A DNA stretch of 51,944 bases from Bacteroidota bacterium (GTDB lineage Bacteria; Bacteroidota; Bacteroidia; Chitinophagales; Chitinophagaceae). The position numbers were made by a program, and so were the translations under genes. The stretch is from the NCBI GenBank assembly GCA_947460175.1, contig CANHGW010000018.1, positions 1-51,944 on the forward strand, in the 5' to 3' direction. Shown in pieces: positions 24,975 through 35,044 of this stretch (position 1 is its first letter; every line of letters begins with the position of its first letter). Under the pieces are notes generated by a model. It was not told the origin of the DNA. It made no database searches and was given only the letters and a program-made list of their open reading frames with translations.

Positions 24975-27900
24975 ATGATCAAAAATTTGATTGTTAGATG
25001 TGCATTACTAGTTTTAGTATTATTGACCACTGATTTGTTTGCACAAACACCTCAGTTTTACAACAATAACAATGCACCTACAGGAGCCAACTCCTTTCCG
25101 TTGAATACCACTACTTCAAATCAAGTACAATGGTTGTATGGCCCTAACTTGTTTAATAGTATGGGGCAAACTGGAACTCCAGCTTACAATGGTTTAATTA
25201 CAACAATTTATTTTAGATGCCCTACAGTGAATGCTGCAGCAACCTATACTAATTTCACCTTGTCACTTGCCCAAAATATGGGAACAACTACTAGTTTTGC
25301 AAGTGGAACCTATATTACAGGTTTAACGCAAGTTTTATACCAGCCCTCATTTTCATTGACAGGTATTGTTGCGAACACATGGTATGCTATTCCACTAGCA
25401 ACTCCTTTTCTATATGATCCTACTTTGTCGCTTGTTTGGGAAATGAAGGTTTCGGCTGGAACTGGTAATACAATTGCACAAGTCAATAATGCCGGTTTAA
25501 ATCAGCGAATATGGGGCTTGTATGGCAATGCTACTGGAACCACAGGAACGGCCTTAGCTGATTTTGGATTTGATTTGGCACCCAATACTCCATGTACTGG
25601 TGTGCCAGTTTTGGGAACAATTAATTCGGGTAATATGACCTTATGTCCAGGGGCAATAAGCACCTTAGGACTCACTGGCGCAGCACTTGTAGCTAATATG
25701 ACTTATCAATGGCAGCAATCAAATAATGGAGGCGTGACATGGGTTAATGCAATTGGAGGAGTCGGAGCAACCAATCAGGTTTATCAAACGCCCGCTTTAT
25801 TAACCACTACTATGTACCGAATGTATGGAATATGTGCAAATAGTGGACTGAGTGATACTACAGCACCTATTACTATTACAATCAATTCGCCCAACTATGC
25901 TTCATTGCCTTATCAGCAAAGTTTTGAAACTTGGGTAAATTACTGTAATATCAAAGACATTCCTGCCGATTTAAATGGTAATTTTTGGACAAACTCTCCA
26001 AATACTGGAAATAATTCATGGCGTAGAAATGATGAAGGAAATACAGGTGCTTGGACTAGCCCCAATTTATCCAGTTATATGCCTGCAGCTAGTAATGGAG
26101 TGAGTTCAGCTAGATTTCATTCTAGAAATACGGCTCTTACAGGAAACTTAGATTTGTATGTTGATTTGAGTCAAACATTGGGAACTAAAAGTGTTGTTTT
26201 TGATTTTATAAATAATAATTCTATTGGCGGATTTGATTATTTAGATGTCTCATTATCTACTGATGCTGGAGTAACATTTACCCCTATTGGTGCAGTCTAT
26301 AATTCACCAGCGTGGCAAACATTTTCATTGAATCTGCCTTCAAATTCACCAACATCTATCATTCGATTTGCTGGAGTAGGTGATAATCAATTAGCAACTG
26401 GTAGCGATATGGGGCTCGACAATGTTTACGTATTGCCTGCTTGTTCTGGCACGCCTAATTCTGGTCAAATAGCTGACTTAACACCTTGTCCAAATGTTCC
26501 TTTTACGTTATCCTTGGTAAATAATACCATGGCAGGTAGCTTGACATATACATGGGAAAGTGCACCAACTGCAGCAGGGCCATGGACGTTGGTAAATATT
26601 ACAGCAGGACCATCCGTGTCAACTCAAATTCCTTCGGCTACCTATTTTAGATGTCGAGTAAATTGCCCTTTGAGTGGAATGCAGGATACAACTCCAGTTA
26701 AATTAATTGATATGGGTTCGTTCTATTTTTGTTATTGTCAATCACAATCAACCACCTTAAATATTTTTCAAAACATTGGAAATGTAACGTTGTTTGATAT
26801 TCAGAACAATAATTTAATTAACAATGGTAATGCATTGCCATTATTGAATAATTTAAGTGCATTGAATTATTATTCATCTTTCTTTGCAATTCCAACACCC
26901 AATATTTATAGAGATTCGAATTACGCAATGCAAGTGACTTGTTTCTCTCAAGTAGCAACATTTAGCAATGGATATTCAAAAGTATTTATTGATTATAATC
27001 GAGATGGTGTATATGATCCTGTAGCAGAACTTGTTATAAGTGGGGTATTGAATGCGCCAAGTAATCAACTATTAAGTGCGTTTACCGTTCCTTCAAATGC
27101 TCAATATGGTCTTACTGGAATGCGTATAGTTTATCAAGTTGGAGGAAGTGCAGCTTCCGTAGGGCCATGTGGTACATACGTAAATGGCGAAACAGAAGAT
27201 TATATTGTAAACATATCATTACCACCATGCAATACACCCCCAAATGCTGGGATAGCATATATAAGTGACACGATTACCTGCCCTGGTTACTCAGTCTTCA
27301 TGATTGATACTACACACGATTTGATTTTCAATGGACTTACATTTAATTGGCAATATTCTAATGATGGGATTAATTATTTTGATATTCCATTGGCAACATT
27401 GGACACCTTAACCTATACAGTGAATGCAACTACTTGGTTTAGATATCGTACTACTTGTAATGGTGTTTCTGATGCCTATTCTAACGTTTTAAAAGTAACC
27501 ATGAGTCCTCCATATGCTTGTTATGGAAATAGTCAAGCTACAGGCGGAGTTTTAGATACAAGTGATATAGGCGCATTTATCATTTCAGATATGCAAACAA
27601 GTAATCCTATCTATTCATTTATAACTGGTGGACCTCATTTAATCAATCCGAGTGCCATTAAAAAACGTACTGATTATACTGGATTTGGTCCAATGGATTT
27701 ATATGTTGATAGTTTGTATAAATTTTCAGTTTACCATATTATGAAAGGTGCTGTTCATTCAGATGCTAGAGTAACTATGTTTATTGATTATAATAATAAT
27801 AAATTGTATGATATTCCATCAGAAAGAGTATTTACAGGTACAGCAGATGCAAATAATTTTTATTTAATAGGACAACTATTAACTCCATCTACACCTGCAT

Positions 27901-28316
27901 TGAGTGTTCCTACAGGATTAAGACTAATATTAAATAATGACGTAAATTCAAATCCGTCATCAGATAATGCAGTAGGAACTTATACTTCAGGAGAAACAGA
28001 GGATTATTTAGTAAGATTCAAATTAAAGCTTTTTAATCCAAGTCAAACTAATGAATTTTCATTCATCAATAATGTTGAAGTATATCCTAACCCAGCAAGT
28101 TCAACATTATATGTTGGTTATAATTTAAATGAATTGTCTAACATAGAAATTTCAATTATGGATATCCTTGGAAGTCAGCTGTATAAACAAAGTTATATTA
28201 ATTTAAATGGCAATATAGTCAATGAAATAGATGTAAGCTCATTACCTACTGGTAATTATTTATTGAAAATTAAAACAAAAGAAGGGTCATTTGTAAGGAA
28301 AATTTCTATAGATTAG
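24975..28316 (+). CDS. Large T9SS-secreted protein with Ig-like and GEVED domains
   Basis: A signal peptide (NLIVRCALLVLVLLTTDLFA) starts a secreted protein of 1113 residues. An Ig-like segment (about 225-300, YQWQQSNNGGVTW) and a jelly-roll-like part (about 310-490) follow. Two GEVED domains end in GETEDYIVNI (about 740) and GETEDYLVRF (about 1010), each with an FIDYN metal-site strand. The last 80 residues (VEVYPNPASSTLYV and on) are a type A T9SS sorting domain. Proteins of this build are adhesins or parts of surface complexes. I chose the ATG at 24975 because the ATG at 24942 gives a poor signal peptide and lies almost on the candidate -7 element. Confidence 0.85.
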   Translation: MIKNLIVRCALLVLVLLTTDLFAQTPQFYNNNNAPTGANSFPLNTTTSNQVQWLYGPNLFNSMGQTGTPAYNGLITTIYFRCPTVNAAATYTNFTLSLAQNMGTTTSFASGTYITGLTQVLYQPSFSLTGIVANTWYAIPLATPFLYDPTLSLVWEMKVSAGTGNTIAQVNNAGLNQRIWGLYGNATGTTGTALADFGFDLAPNTPCTGVPVLGTINSGNMTLCPGAISTLGLTGAALVANMTYQWQQSNNGGVTWVNAIGGVGATNQVYQTPALLTTTMYRMYGICANSGLSDTTAPITITINSPNYASLPYQQSFETWVNYCNIKDIPADLNGNFWTNSPNTGNNSWRRNDEGNTGAWTSPNLSSYMPAASNGVSSARFHSRNTALTGNLDLYVDLSQTLGTKSVVFDFINNNSIGGFDYLDVSLSTDAGVTFTPIGAVYNSPAWQTFSLNLPSNSPTSIIRFAGVGDNQLATGSDMGLDNVYVLPACSGTPNSGQIADLTPCPNVPFTLSLVNNTMAGSLTYTWESAPTAAGPWTLVNITAGPSVSTQIPSATYFRCRVNCPLSGMQDTTPVKLIDMGSFYFCYCQSQSTTLNIFQNIGNVTLFDIQNNNLINNGNALPLLNNLSALNYYSSFFAIPTPNIYRDSNYAMQVTCFSQVATFSNGYSKVFIDYNRDGVYDPVAELVISGVLNAPSNQLLSAFTVPSNAQYGLTGMRIVYQVGGSAASVGPCGTYVNGETEDYIVNISLPPCNTPPNAGIAYISDTITCPGYSVFMIDTTHDLIFNGLTFNWQYSNDGINYFDIPLATLDTLTYTVNATTWFRYRTTCNGVSDAYSNVLKVTMSPPYACYGNSQATGGVLDTSDIGAFIISDMQTSNPIYSFITGGPHLINPSAIKKRTDYTGFGPMDLYVDSLYKFSVYHIMKGAVHSDARVTMFIDYNNNKLYDIPSERVFTGTADANNFYLIGQLLTPSTPALSVPTGLRLILNNDVNSNPSSDNAVGTYTSGETEDYLVRFKLKLFNPSQTNEFSFINNVEVYPNPASSTLYVGYNLNELSNIEISIMDILGSQLYKQSYINLNGNIVNEIDVSSLPTGNYLLKIKTKEGSFVRKISID

Positions 28317-28368
28317 TAAAGTACCTTTTGAAAATTAAAACAAAACAACAAAAAAAAAACATATAAAA

Positions 28369-28399
28369 TTGTTTGAAAAGAAAAGAATTTATATATTTG
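28369..28399 (+). promoter_or_regulatory. Promoter of the OmpA-family gene
   Basis: TTG (28369-28371), a 20-base spacer and TATATTTG (28392-28399) match the Bacteroidota consensus. The ATG follows at 28451, so the leader is about 45 bases. Confidence 0.7.
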
Positions 28400-28450
28400 T
28401 GCCGTATATAAAAAACTAAAATCAATTATTACTCAATTAAAATTTAATTT

Positions 28451-30133
28451 ATGCTAAGCAAAAAGTACACATTAGTAGCAGGGTTATTAGCCTTGTTCTC
28501 AACCACAGCCCTTCAGGCTCAGGATAATGGTATGTATCGCGGAGGGAACTACAATGTTCTTGATACATCATTAATTCCTGCTAACAGATTATCTCAGGCT
28601 AGAGATTTCGCGAACAATCAATATGATTTTCCTGCAAAACCACGTAACCAATGGGAAATTGGAATAAGTGGAGGTATGTTAAATGTATCTGGAGACGTTC
28701 GTTCAAAAACTATTTTCAATGGTGCAATTAAGCCTCTAAACACGCTTGGTTGGGGATTGTCTGTACGTAAAGCTTGGGGTTATGTAATTTCTACTCGTTT
28801 GCAATTCAATCATGGTTCTGCTTCTGGATATAATCATCAGGCAGCAACTGGATATTGGCAAAAAGCTGGTAACCCTTGGAATACTGCTGGTTACAATGAC
28901 ATGCCTGTTTATTATAACTACATGACTAGATTAACTGAACTTTCTTTGCAAGTTGTTGCTTCATTAAACAACATTAAGTATCATACAGCAAGAAGTAAAG
29001 TGAGTTATCATATATTTGCTGGTGTTGGAGGATTAAACTACAAATCATTTGTTGACGCATTGAATGGTAGCACTCGATACAGTTTTGGTTCAGTTCCTGT
29101 AGGTCCAACAACCCCTTGGGATACTCGTAAAGCAAATAATACTTTCTTGAAAGGTTTCTTTGATGGAACTTACGAAACAGAAGGTGAAAGACACAACAAT
29201 AGAAATGTATTCGGAACAAACAGTACACTTAGAGCTATTGGAAACTTCGGTGCTGGAGCTCAATTTAGACTTAGTAAAGTTGTATCACTTCAAATAGAAG
29301 ACAAAATTACTTGGACTGGTGATGATTTAATTGATGGTCAACGTTGGCAAGAAAGACAAATCACTTCAAGTGGTTTGCCAGTAACTTCTGCTATGACACG
29401 CGATATGGATAACATCAATTATTTCTCAGTTGGTTTGAACTTTAACTTAGGTGCAAATGCAGTATCTCCATTATGGTGGATGAATCCAAACGATTATGCA
29501 TACAACGCTCTTAAATCTAAATCTGCACCAGATACTAAATGTGATAAAGATGCTGATGGTGATGGAATCTCTGATTGTTTTGATCGTTGCCCTAACACTC
29601 CAGGTGGTGTAAGCGTTGATTCTCATGGTTGTCCATTCGATACAGATGGTGACGGTGTAGCTGATTACAAAGACAAACAATTAATCACTCCTACAGAATG
29701 TCAACCTGTTGATGCTGATGGTGTGGGTCGTTGCCCAGATCCTGAGTGTTGCAAAAATCGACCTGTTGTAACTCCAGGTTGTGGTTCAATCTCTTCAGGT
29801 TCAATCAATTTCTCTGCAGGTTCTGCTAAATTAGCTTCTGGATCTATGTCTCAATTGAATAGCTTAGCTTCATCTATGAGAAGCAATCCAAATTGTAAAG
29901 CTGTTATCATTGGTAACGGTTCTGGTAGCAAAATCGAACAACAACGTTCATGGGATCGTGTAAATTCAGTTATCAACTACATGGTTGATAAACAAGGAAT
30001 TGATCGTGATCGTTTTATATTCCAATATGGTAACTCAGGTGATGCTAACTCAGTAGAATATCGTTCTGCTGGAGCTGGTGAAGAAGGACCTTCAAACACT
30101 CCTCCTCCATTCCCTAACTTGAGAAGAAACTAG
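28451..30133 (+). CDS. OmpA-family outer-membrane protein with TSP3-like calcium repeats
   Basis: A signal peptide ends in ALQAQ, and a beta-barrel-like part covers residues 25-350 (WGLSVRKAWGYVISTRLQFN). Calcium-type TSP3 repeats follow at about 366-410 (DADGDGISDCFDRCPNTPGG, DTDGDGVADYKD). The last 120 residues resemble an OmpA C-terminal domain (INFSAGSAKLASGSMSQLNS, KIEQQRSWDRVNSVINYM). The Asp and Arg that bind diaminopimelate are only partly kept, so peptidoglycan binding is uncertain. The protein has its own promoter and terminator. It is likely an abundant structural porin-like protein. Confidence 0.85.
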   Translation: MLSKKYTLVAGLLALFSTTALQAQDNGMYRGGNYNVLDTSLIPANRLSQARDFANNQYDFPAKPRNQWEIGISGGMLNVSGDVRSKTIFNGAIKPLNTLGWGLSVRKAWGYVISTRLQFNHGSASGYNHQAATGYWQKAGNPWNTAGYNDMPVYYNYMTRLTELSLQVVASLNNIKYHTARSKVSYHIFAGVGGLNYKSFVDALNGSTRYSFGSVPVGPTTPWDTRKANNTFLKGFFDGTYETEGERHNNRNVFGTNSTLRAIGNFGAGAQFRLSKVVSLQIEDKITWTGDDLIDGQRWQERQITSSGLPVTSAMTRDMDNINYFSVGLNFNLGANAVSPLWWMNPNDYAYNALKSKSAPDTKCDKDADGDGISDCFDRCPNTPGGVSVDSHGCPFDTDGDGVADYKDKQLITPTECQPVDADGVGRCPDPECCKNRPVVTPGCGSISSGSINFSAGSAKLASGSMSQLNSLASSMRSNPNCKAVIIGNGSGSKIEQQRSWDRVNSVINYMVDKQGIDRDRFIFQYGNSGDANSVEYRSAGAGEEGPSNTPPPFPNLRRN

Positions 30134-30158
30134 TACTTTTTGCCTTACAAATACAAAA

Positions 30159-30186
30159 AAAGTCCCGATTTTCGGGGCTTTTTTTA
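30159..30186 (+). terminator. Rho-independent terminator after the OmpA-family gene
   Basis: A 9-bp stem (30160-30168 with 30172-30180, one G-T pair) ends in a run of T, 25 bases after the stop codon. Confidence 0.85.
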
Positions 30187-30286
30187 TTTAAATAATTTAA
30201 GATTTTATTACTTAGGTTGTTGTAAAATGTGAAGAAAGTACTTGATAAATTAACTATTAAAATAATAAAAGTTATCTATTACATAC

Positions 30287-30294
30287 TACCTTTG
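30287..30294 (+). promoter_or_regulatory. -7 element of phaC
   Basis: TACCTTTG followed by C is an exact strong-form -7 element. The phaC ATG at 30321 follows after 26 bases, giving a leader of about 20 bases. Confidence 0.7.
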
Positions 30295-30320
30295 CATTCT
30301 TAAAATATACAAGCAATAAT

Positions 30321-31367
30321 ATGAACGTAAATGGATTTGTAGAAGAAATTGGCCATAATTTAGCTCAACTTCAGAAAGGGTATGATACACTTCAAAATAT
30401 AGGAAAGGTTGAAGTAGGTACAACACCTAAAACATTAGTGTGGCAACGAGATAAAGTGAAATTATATCGTTATAATAGATCTACACCTGCAAAATGTAAA
30501 ATTCCTGTATTGGTATCGTTTGCAATTATGAACCGTCATGATGTTCTTGATTTACAACCAGATCGCTCATTGATGAAGAAATTTCTAGATGAAGGGTTGG
30601 ATATATATATCATGGATTGGGGCTATCCTAGTAAAGCAGATAGATACCTTAGCATGGAAGATTATATCGATGGATATATGAATGGTGCTGTTGACTTTAT
30701 CAGAAAATCACACGGAATCCAGAAAATTAATAAAATGGGGATTTGCCAGGGTGGAACATTCTCTACAATTTATGCTGCATTGTATCCTGAAAAGATTAAT
30801 TCTTTAACCGTTTATGTTGCCCCTTTTGATTTTACGACAGACAAATGTATGTTGTACAAATGGACTAAATACATTGATGTAGATACTATGGTTGATTCAT
30901 TAGGTATTATTCCTGCTGATTTATTAAATGCAGGTTTTGGAATGTTAAAACCAAGCATGGATGTCGCTAAATATTTTGGTGTATTGGATAATTTGGATGA
31001 TGAAGCTAAAACAATGAATTTCTTACGAATGGAATATTGGAAAGCTGATTGCCCTGATTTGGCTGGTGAAATGTATCGCAAATATATTAAAGACTTGTTC
31101 AGAGATAATAAATTAATCAAGGGTGAATTTGAATTAGGCGGACGATTGCTAGACTTGAAAAAAATAACCATGCCTTTCTTAAATATCTATGCAACAGAAG
31201 ATACAATTATCCCTAATGAATCAACTATTGCAATAAACGCTAAAATAGGTTCAAAAGATAAAGAATTGTATGCGTTCCCAGGTGGTCATATTGGTGTATT
31301 TGTAGGAGGTCGTTCTCAAAAAGAATTAGGACCAAAAGTAGCCAAATGGGTAACGGATAGAAGTTAA
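30321..31367 (+). CDS. phaC: Poly(R)-hydroxyalkanoate synthase, class III-like PhaC
   Basis: The 348-residue length fits class III/IV PhaC, not the longer class I/II type. The lipase-like box is GICQGG with Cys142. The Asp is 294 (ATEDTIIP) and the His is 323 (PGGHIGVFVGG). These form the Cys-Asp-His triad used to polymerise 3-hydroxyacyl-CoA. LYRYNRSTPA and MDWGYPSKADRYLSMEDYID are further family markers. No phaE, phaA, phaB or phasin gene is seen in the window, so the partner subunit must lie elsewhere or be absent. A strong -7 element is just upstream, and the gene ends at a bidirectional terminator. Confidence 0.9.
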   Translation: MNVNGFVEEIGHNLAQLQKGYDTLQNIGKVEVGTTPKTLVWQRDKVKLYRYNRSTPAKCKIPVLVSFAIMNRHDVLDLQPDRSLMKKFLDEGLDIYIMDWGYPSKADRYLSMEDYIDGYMNGAVDFIRKSHGIQKINKMGICQGGTFSTIYAALYPEKINSLTVYVAPFDFTTDKCMLYKWTKYIDVDTMVDSLGIIPADLLNAGFGMLKPSMDVAKYFGVLDNLDDEAKTMNFLRMEYWKADCPDLAGEMYRKYIKDLFRDNKLIKGEFELGGRLLDLKKITMPFLNIYATEDTIIPNESTIAINAKIGSKDKELYAFPGGHIGVFVGGRSQKELGPKVAKWVTDRS

Positions 31368-31390
31368 TAAAAATGGTTTAATATTAATAA

Positions 31391-31417
31391 AAGCAGGTAA
31401 TAATTACCTGCTTTTTT
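31391..31417. terminator. Bidirectional terminator between phaC and the convergent gene
   Basis: A perfect 9-bp stem (31391-31399 with 31405-31413) runs into T on the plus strand and shows a T-rich tail on the minus strand. The converging stop codons lie at 31367 and 31416. Confidence 0.85.
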
Positions 31418-32105
31418 ATTTTTTCTTATAGATGTAATAACAGTGTTTTATGTAATCTAAATATTCATATTCTGATGCTGTTCTAAGAAATTCGCTACTT
31501 GGTCTAAATACATTCATGAATTCCTTAAGATCTTCACCTTCTAGATAGGTAATTCTAGAAACAAGTCGCTCATTGAATGTCATGTCGATATACTTTTCAG
31601 CTTCCCATTCAGCATACATTTTTTGGAAAGCCCATTCTTCTCGATTCTTTTTACTCAACATAGCCAATGGCATGCTTTGCATACTCATATCTTCTTGTTT
31701 TTCTTTACGAAGTACGATATCATATACTTGTCTGTAGCGTATACTATCTTTTTTGAAATCTAATGGCTTGCCCTTTATATCGACTTCACGAAGTTCGATA
31801 GGTACTTTTTTCATGACTAATTTGTAGTATGATGGTTCTTTTTCATTGGTAATGCGAATACGTATAGTCTGATAGCCTAACTTAGAAAATTCAATGAGTT
31901 CCCCTTTTTTGACATAGATAGAAAATAACCCATCGGCCTTGGATGTCATACCTTGAAGTGTATAGATGTTTCTAATATTTACATTTTCGAGTACCTGATT
32001 ATTTGCAAAATCTTTTAACTCTCCTTGAATAATTGATTGTGCACTACCATCAAATGAATAAATGCAAATAAACAGAATAAAAGAAAATTTGATTAATCGA
32101 ATCAT
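31416..32105 (-). CDS. Secreted protein with a carboxypeptidase-regulatory-like domain
   Basis: A signal peptide (FSFILFICIYSFDGSA) leads into a carboxypeptidase D regulatory-like (beta-sandwich) domain at about 25-110: QGELKDFANNQVLENVNIRN, then DGLFSIYVKKGELIEFSKLG and YQTIRIRI. The remaining 120 residues are charged and match no family I know (DFKKDSIRYRQVYDIVLRKE onwards). Bacteroidota use this domain in TonB receptors and in stand-alone envelope proteins; here it stands alone. It lies 69 bases downstream of leuS and may share its transcript. Confidence 0.75.
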   Translation of the reverse strand: MIRLIKFSFILFICIYSFDGSAQSIIQGELKDFANNQVLENVNIRNIYTLQGMTSKADGLFSIYVKKGELIEFSKLGYQTIRIRITNEKEPSYYKLVMKKVPIELREVDIKGKPLDFKKDSIRYRQVYDIVLRKEKQEDMSMQSMPLAMLSKKNREEWAFQKMYAEWEAEKYIDMTFNERLVSRITYLEGEDLKEFMNVFRPSSEFLRTASEYEYLDYIKHCYYIYKKK

Positions 32106-32174
32106 AGAATAGTTTGTGAATTTACAACCCTATTTTTAATTGAGAATTATTTCACAAAGGTTTCACAGTTGAAC

Positions 32175-34877
32175 TTACACTACAACATTAATCATTTTTC
32201 CTTTTACAAAAATAAATTTCTTGATAGGTTTGCCTTCCATCCATTTTATAACAATATCATTTTGTAATACCATAGCTTGTATTTCTTCTTGAGTAGCATT
32301 CAATGCAAATTCCATTTCTGTGCGCGCTTTGCCCTGAACTGCAACAGGATAACTGAATGTATTTTCAACTAGCAATGATTCATCTAATAAAGGAAATTGG
32401 GCATCTAAAATACTCTCTGTATTTCCAATCAATGACCATAATTCTTCGCTTAAATGAGGTGCAAATGGAACTAATGTAATTAGCAAAGGTTCTAGAATGG
32501 ATCGCTTATGACAATTCAGTTGAGCCAATTCATTGGTAGCAATCATAAATTGGCTTACAGCTGTATTAAATGCAAACATTTCAATATCATGTTGTATTTT
32601 TTTTATGTGCTTATGCAATGTTTTTAATTCATCATTAGTAGCTATATCATTATTTATGATACAACCATTGGTTTCATCAACATACAAACGCCATAATTTT
32701 TTCAAAAAACGATGTACCCCTTCAATGCCTTTTGTATCCCAAGGTTTGCTTACATCGAGCGGACCAAGAAACATTTCATACATTCTAAATGTATCAGCAC
32801 CGTATTGTTCTATAATGTCATCAGGATTGACTACATTATATTTTGATTTGGACATTTTTTCGACTGCATCAGAACAAATGAATTTATCATTCTCTAAAAT
32901 AAACTCAGCATTTAAATAATCTGGTCGCCATAATTTAAATTTTTCAGTATCCAATTCATAACCATCTACAATATTTACATCAACATGAATTTGATCTGTT
33001 ATATATTTATCTTTCAATCCATTAGAAACAAACTGATTCGTATTTTTTATTCTATGTACAAATCTTGAACTTCCCTGAATCATCCCTTGATTAATCAATT
33101 TCTTATAAGGTTCATCATAACTGATATACCCAAGGTCATGCAAAGTTTTGCACCACATACGCGAGTATAATAAATGTCCAACAGCATGTTCTGCTCCGCC
33201 TATATATACATCCACTTGATTCCAATAATCGCTGATATTTTTATTGCAAAACTCCTCAGTATTATGTGGATCCATATAGCGTAAGTAATACCAACTACTA
33301 CCCGCATAGCCTGGCATTGTATCAGTTTCTCGAACGCCCTGTTTACTATTCACCCATTCTGTAGCATTTGCCAAAGGACCTTTGCCATTTGGCCCAGCGC
33401 TATAGGTTTCTAAAAAGGGAAGTTCGAGTGGCAACTCTTGATCTGTTAATGCAATTGCTGTCCCATATTCATCATACACTATCGGAAAAGGTTCACCCCA
33501 ATATCGTTGACGACTAAAACCTGCATCACGCATTCTGTAATTTATTTTTCGAATGCCAATTTTTAATTCTTCAATTTTATTTATTGCTATTTTAGAAGCG
33601 TCTTTTACTGATAGTCCATTTAAGAAATCAGAATTAGCAATCGATGCATTTTTGTCACTATATGCTTTTTCAGAAATATCTACCTCATTGAAAATGTTAG
33701 GAATTTCTATATTGAACTGTTTTGCAAAAGCATAATCACGTTCATCACCACACGGTACAGCCATGATAGCACCTGTACCATAGCCTGCTAGTACATATTC
33801 TGAAATCCAAATTGGAATTTGTTTTCCTGTAAATGGATGAATAGCATAAGCACCTGTAAAACATCCTGAAATCGTTTTTGTTTCTGCTATTCGTTCTCGT
33901 TCACTTCGTGAAGATGTGAATTTTTGATAATCCTCAATAGCTTGTTTTTGTTCAGCAGTGGTAATGGTATTTACCAATTCATGTTCTGGTGCCAATACCA
34001 TAAATGAAACACCGAAAATAGTATCAGGACGAGTTGTAAAAACTTTGATGACGTTGTCGGTCAACTGACTATTGGTAACAGCCAACTGCCAACTGATCTC
34101 AGCGCCTTCGCTTTTTCCAATCCAATTTCGTTGCATCTCTTTTAAGCTTTCAGGAAAGTCAACTTGATTTAATCCTGAAAGTAATCGTTCTGCAAATGAT
34201 GTAATACGTAGAAACCATTGACTCATCAACTTTCTCTCTACCGGATGTCCACCTCGCTCAGAAACTCCATTGACGACTTCATCATTGGCTAGTACAGTTC
34301 CTAAAGCTTCGCACCAATTCACATAGCTTTCTTTTTTGTAAGCTAATCTATAATTGTTCATTAATTCATCATCCGACAACTGCCCATCTTTCATGTCCAA
34401 TGTAGATAAAGGTTCGGCCTTATTGGTAGCTGGATTATACCATGAATTATATAACTGAAGAAATATCCATTGTGTCCATTTATAATAGGATGGGTCAGAA
34501 GTTTTTACCTCACGGCTCCAATCATAGCAAAATCCAATATTACCTAATTGCTCTTTATAGCGTGTTATATTTTTTTCTGTTGTAACTACAGGGTGCTGTC
34601 CAGTTTCTATTGCATACTGTTCGGCAGGTAAGCCAAAAGCATCGAATCCCATAGGATGTAGTACATTGAAACCTTTAAGACGTTTATATCTTGCATAAAT
34701 ATCACTGGCTATATAACCCAATGGATGCCCTACATGGAGGCCTGAACCAGATGGATATGGGAACATATCGAGTACATAACATTTAGGTTTCGTAAAGTCA
34801 TTTTCGACCTTGTATGATTGATGCTCGATCCAATAATTTCGCCATTTTTTTTCTATCTCTCTGAAGTTATATTGCAT
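32175..34877 (-). CDS. leuS: Leucyl-tRNA synthetase
   Basis: The 900-residue protein is a complete class I synthetase. The HIGH-like motif is in YPSGSGLHVGHPLGY (His48 to His51), and the KMSKS loop is at about 674-678 (VEKMSKSKYNVV). The editing domain (GISFMVLAPEHELVNTITTA-like stretch, then GTGAIMAVPCGDERDYAFA) and the anticodon-binding and C-terminal parts are present. It charges tRNA-Leu. A region between the editing and KMSKS parts (about 610-670) has extra residues compared with E. coli, common in Bacteroidota. Confidence 0.97.
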   Translation of the reverse strand: MQYNFREIEKKWRNYWIEHQSYKVENDFTKPKCYVLDMFPYPSGSGLHVGHPLGYIASDIYARYKRLKGFNVLHPMGFDAFGLPAEQYAIETGQHPVVTTEKNITRYKEQLGNIGFCYDWSREVKTSDPSYYKWTQWIFLQLYNSWYNPATNKAEPLSTLDMKDGQLSDDELMNNYRLAYKKESYVNWCEALGTVLANDEVVNGVSERGGHPVERKLMSQWFLRITSFAERLLSGLNQVDFPESLKEMQRNWIGKSEGAEISWQLAVTNSQLTDNVIKVFTTRPDTIFGVSFMVLAPEHELVNTITTAEQKQAIEDYQKFTSSRSERERIAETKTISGCFTGAYAIHPFTGKQIPIWISEYVLAGYGTGAIMAVPCGDERDYAFAKQFNIEIPNIFNEVDISEKAYSDKNASIANSDFLNGLSVKDASKIAINKIEELKIGIRKINYRMRDAGFSRQRYWGEPFPIVYDEYGTAIALTDQELPLELPFLETYSAGPNGKGPLANATEWVNSKQGVRETDTMPGYAGSSWYYLRYMDPHNTEEFCNKNISDYWNQVDVYIGGAEHAVGHLLYSRMWCKTLHDLGYISYDEPYKKLINQGMIQGSSRFVHRIKNTNQFVSNGLKDKYITDQIHVDVNIVDGYELDTEKFKLWRPDYLNAEFILENDKFICSDAVEKMSKSKYNVVNPDDIIEQYGADTFRMYEMFLGPLDVSKPWDTKGIEGVHRFLKKLWRLYVDETNGCIINNDIATNDELKTLHKHIKKIQHDIEMFAFNTAVSQFMIATNELAQLNCHKRSILEPLLITLVPFAPHLSEELWSLIGNTESILDAQFPLLDESLLVENTFSYPVAVQGKARTEMEFALNATQEEIQAMVLQNDIVIKWMEGKPIKKFIFVKGKMINVVV

Positions 34878-35018
34878 GTACTTATTCTTGTATTAATTGA
34901 AGTGCCCAAAGATACAATATTGCTTCAAAAGGCTTTTTGCATTTAGCTGAAAATTTACGAATTCATTGGTTGATGGATTAAGTGATATTTGTCACTATTT
35001 TTTTGATAGCTTTAGGTA

Positions 35019-35026
35019 TACCTTTG
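35019..35026 (+). promoter_or_regulatory. -7 element of the thioredoxin-like gene
   Basis: TACCTTTG followed by C matches the strong form of the -7 element, 18 bases before the ATG at 35045. It sits inside an upstream in-frame extension that would start at 34982, so I reject that start. Confidence 0.65.
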
Positions 35027-35044
35027 CTTCAAATAATAATTAGT